In this document: piece by piece, positions 61,932-64,000 of the stretch
Layout of the letters: each line of letters starts with the position of its first letter
Position numbering within the stretch: position 1 is the first letter of the stretch
Origin: Candidatus Obscuribacterales bacterium
Lineage (GTDB): Bacteria > Cyanobacteriota > Vampirovibrionia > Obscuribacterales > Obscuribacteraceae
Reading direction: 5' to 3'
Length of the DNA: 64,000 nucleotides
NCBI GenBank assembly: GCA_019747875.1
Contig: JAIEQI010000002.1
Coordinates: 1-64,000, forward strand
Program-made: the position numbers and the translations under genes
The notes under the pieces: generated by a model
Databases searched by the model: none
The model's input: the letters and a program-made list of their open reading frames with translations, nothing else
What the model was told of the DNA's origin: nothing

Positions 61932-63293
61932 TTAGCGGCTGCCGCCCATCGCAAGTCGATGAGCTTCTTCGATCTTAAGTTGCGCTTCGGCCAATTTTGG
62001 ATTCAACACCAGTGCCTGTTTTAGTTCACGAATTGCAGGCATGTATTTGTGAGTGCGCATGAGTGCAACACCCAAACCATAGTGTGCAGAAGCCATTGAT
62101 GGATCTATTCGAATTGCTTTATGGAATGCTGTTATCGAATCTGCAAAATTTCCTGACATTGAGAGGAAAGTCCCAAGGTTGTTTTGTGCTCTTGCTGATT
62201 TCGGACTATGGGCTGCAGAAGCTTTCATCACAGCTGTCGCATCGGCGATTCGGCCATTCTTTGATAGAAGATCGCTGAGGCTCAGTGCCGCTTCCTCCAT
62301 TGCTGGATCGATAGCAAGTGCCTTGCGGAACGCTCTTTCAGCATCGCCATCCATGCCCATCTGGTGGTAGGCAAGACCGAGATTGCTCTCGATTGATGCA
62401 GACGTAGGGTTCAATTTTGCGGCTTGCTCCCATGCTTCTATGCCTGAGCTTACGTCGCCGGTCATAACAGAAATCAAGCCAATGCGATCTTGCACGAAAG
62501 CAATATTGGCGTTCTTTTGAGCGATACCGTGAAATGCGGCAAGTGCAGCGGGCAATTGGCTGGAACGGAAGAGCGCTTCTGCCTGGGCCATAGCTTGTGC
62601 AGTTTCAGGGCTTACACCATCTTTCGATGTCTTGAGGACCTCGTTTCCGTTGGCTGCAAATCCTGTGAAGAGCATTCCGTCTTTGTTCAATTCTTCAAGC
62701 TCAGTAATGACTGCCTGGCGATCGCCGCGCAGATCGTAGACGCGCGCTAGATTTGAATGCGCCGCCGATAATTCGACGGTCATCTTGGAGGCAGCAAGCA
62801 CCGCATTTGATGCGTCACGCATCTTGTGTGCATCTTTCAATTTCTCGACGTTGGATTTGAACTTTTCAATTTCACTGCGGCTCAGGCTGATCGCAGTTGT
62901 GAAACATTGTTCGGCCGATTTTGAATCGCCGAGAGTTAAGTAAATCATCCCGAGCTGATTTTGTAGCGCTGGGTCTGCTGGAGATTTTGCGATCTGAGCA
63001 GCTAGTTTCCGCGAAGCTTGATCTAGTGCTTCGACATAAGCGGCTTGATCGTTCTTGCTTCCAGGCATCTGTACCTGAATCAGCTGTGCCTTTGTTGAGC
63101 TGGTGCCGATTGAAGTTGGCTGCGATGGCGCGCCACTAAAAACTTTGCCGAAGTCTGGAAATACAAACGTATTGGATTGAAGTGACATCGAAATTGGAAT
63201 CGTTGCGGCGACGACGACAATTCCACCGAGAACGATCCATCCTCTTGTCGGGGGCGTCCTTCGGGTTCGAATTACATTCGTGGAATTAGTCAT
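61932..63293 (-). CDS. Membrane-anchored TPR protein, 453 aa
   Basis: A basic N-terminus (RTRRTPPTRG) precedes one hydrophobic helix (about 18-38; GWIVLGGIVVVAATIPISMS), so the rest lies outside the cytoplasm or the protein is exported. TPRs run from about residue 95 to 445 (NQLGMIYLTLGDSKSAEQCF; SNLGLAYHQMGMDGDAERAF; NNLGTFLSMSGNFADSITAF; YGLGVALMRTHKYMPAIREL). It may be a scaffold for envelope proteins. The ATG at 63293 is preferred to a TTG four codons upstream, but neither has a ribosome site. Function is unknown. Confidence 0.82.
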   Translation of the reverse strand: MTNSTNVIRTRRTPPTRGWIVLGGIVVVAATIPISMSLQSNTFVFPDFGKVFSGAPSQPTSIGTSSTKAQLIQVQMPGSKNDQAAYVEALDQASRKLAAQIAKSPADPALQNQLGMIYLTLGDSKSAEQCFTTAISLSRSEIEKFKSNVEKLKDAHKMRDASNAVLAASKMTVELSAAHSNLARVYDLRGDRQAVITELEELNKDGMLFTGFAANGNEVLKTSKDGVSPETAQAMAQAEALFRSSQLPAALAAFHGIAQKNANIAFVQDRIGLISVMTGDVSSGIEAWEQAAKLNPTSASIESNLGLAYHQMGMDGDAERAFRKALAIDPAMEEAALSLSDLLSKNGRIADATAVMKASAAHSPKSARAQNNLGTFLSMSGNFADSITAFHKAIRIDPSMASAHYGLGVALMRTHKYMPAIRELKQALVLNPKLAEAQLKIEEAHRLAMGGSR

Positions 63294-63705
63294 GCGGGTC
63301 GGCAAGCGGTCACTTTTTGGTAGTTACTCGATATATAGATAGATATGCAAACATTAAATTCTGCGCGAGCTTCAGTCAATACGTAATCTCCGGTTCGGCA
63401 CCTGAGCCCTTGGTGTGCCTGCGTTTCGGGATGTTGCTTAGCAAGATCTAATCTTGCGCTAAGTTTACCCTGGGAAGCTGCAGAATCCTCGTGTCAGGAC
63501 CTGTAAGGCAAGAGGATCTCGTCGGCTACGCTCTAGGGGCATTGCATGCGCCAGTAAATTTCTGACCAGGCTATTGATCTGCTCTAGGATGCCGCCCCTG
63601 CCAGGAAAGTGGGATTGCTTCAGAGTTAAATCGTCCATTTACTTTTGACTGTGGTTAGATCTCGAATGCGTCCGCCATAATGATAGTGATAAATGGAGAA
63701 TGATT
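63294..63705. other. Intergenic stretch, no gene seen
   Basis: No gene is seen between the TPR gene and the CoA-binding gene, which are divergent. The stretch should hold both promoters, but I see no strong -35/-10 pair. Confidence 0.35.
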
Positions 63706-64000
63706 ATGGATCCGGATAGCGCAATAAACGAGTTTTTGGCAGCGCCAGCATTTGCAGTAGTGGGCGCCAGCGATGATCCGTACAAGTTTGGACATAAGTG
63801 CTACAGATGTTATCTGGATAACGGAATGAAAGCCTATCCGGTGAATCCTAATGTGACTGAGGTTTTGGGCAATCCGGCGTATAAAGATCTGCTTTCACTG
63901 CCGGAGCCTGTACAGTCAGTTTCAGTGATCACTCAGCCGTATATCACTGAAAAGGTCGTCGATGATGCCATCAAAGCTGGTGTCAAAAATATCTGGATGC
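63706..64000 (+). CDS. CoA-binding protein, partial
   Basis: The gene runs off the window; 98 codons are seen. The product matches the CoA-binding Rossmann protein type (YccU-like, also the N-terminal domain of acyl-CoA synthetase/ligase proteins): FAVVGASDDPYKFGHKCYRC, the YPVNPN strand, and SVSVITQPYITEKVVDDAI. The start ATG at 63706 has GGAG about 7 bases upstream. Whether a longer synthetase follows cannot be seen. Binding of CoA is family knowledge, not shown here. Confidence 0.82.
   Translation, partial: MDPDSAINEFLAAPAFAVVGASDDPYKFGHKCYRCYLDNGMKAYPVNPNVTEVLGNPAYKDLLSLPEPVQSVSVITQPYITEKVVDDAIKAGVKNIWM

Noticed and set aside
1..64000. tRNA, rRNA, CRISPR and prophage genes
   Set aside because: I looked for TTCGA-type tRNA arms, rRNA-like sequence, spaced direct repeats and integrase or phage genes and saw none; a dedicated scan would be needed to exclude small RNAs.

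Overview
The window is a gene-dense stretch from the chromosome of a Gram-negative-type bacterium. It has no phage block, CRISPR array, tRNA or rRNA that I can see. KdsD (Kdo synthesis), a MacA/MacB-type envelope exporter, lipoprotein and periplasmic signal peptides, and the Min/RodA cluster point to a rod-shaped diderm. Many TPR and kinesin-light-chain-type repeat proteins, Ser/Thr kinases fused to TPR or PQQ propellers, large histidine kinases, and large signal-less proteins with Gly/Ala-rich hydrophobic regions suggest the non-photosynthetic sister lineage of cyanobacteria (Vampirovibrionia/Melainabacteria, Obscuribacterales-like). That placement is inference from gene content only.

Layout. 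1-6.4 kb: a palindromic repeat copy, small hypothetical genes, a secreted Gly/Asn-rich protein, a 606-aa repeat protein and an MFS transporter. 6.4-15.6 kb: a DNase I-fold protein with a hydrophobic N-terminus, peptide deformylase, a DUF900-type hydrolase, a TadE-like protein, an M50B-like membrane protease, a second repeat copy, a Sel1 lipoprotein and a KefB-type antiporter. 16-20 kb: minC-minD-minE, a possible 50-aa coupled ORF, then rodA. 20-27.5 kb: an OmpR-type regulator/histidine kinase pair, ubiA-like prenyltransferase, a kinase-PQQ propeller protein and kdsD. 27.5-35.2 kb: an operon of a KLC-TPR coiled-coil membrane protein, a DUF4253-like protein and a 1305-aa double histidine kinase. 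35.4-39.2 kb: quinone oxidoreductase, kinase-TPR protein and MnmC-like methyltransferase, probably one operon. 39.3-47.3 kb: exported LEA-like protein, CorA, a second protein sharing the hydrophobic N-terminal region, two universal-stress proteins, an atypical response regulator, an M15-like peptidase protein and the third repeat copy. 47.3-56 kb: two coupled genes including an 898-aa TPR protein, an RpoD-family sigma factor, and a MacAB-like operon with an inserted TPR gene. 56-64 kb: hypothetical and TPR genes, aroK and aroQ, and a partial CoA-binding protein.

The strongest unusual signal is the 1305-aa kinase. Its first half keeps a good ATPase domain but has Asn in place of the phospho-accepting His. 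Its second half keeps the His but has lost the ATPase motifs. The two halves look complementary, as if phosphate is passed within or between chains. Other notable signals are a family of signal-less proteins with variable C-terminal enzymatic domains (DNase I-fold, M15 peptidase, unknown), a MITE-like element with self-palindromic ends in three copies, and several translationally coupled small genes. All calls were made by reading the sequence by eye; no database search was run.
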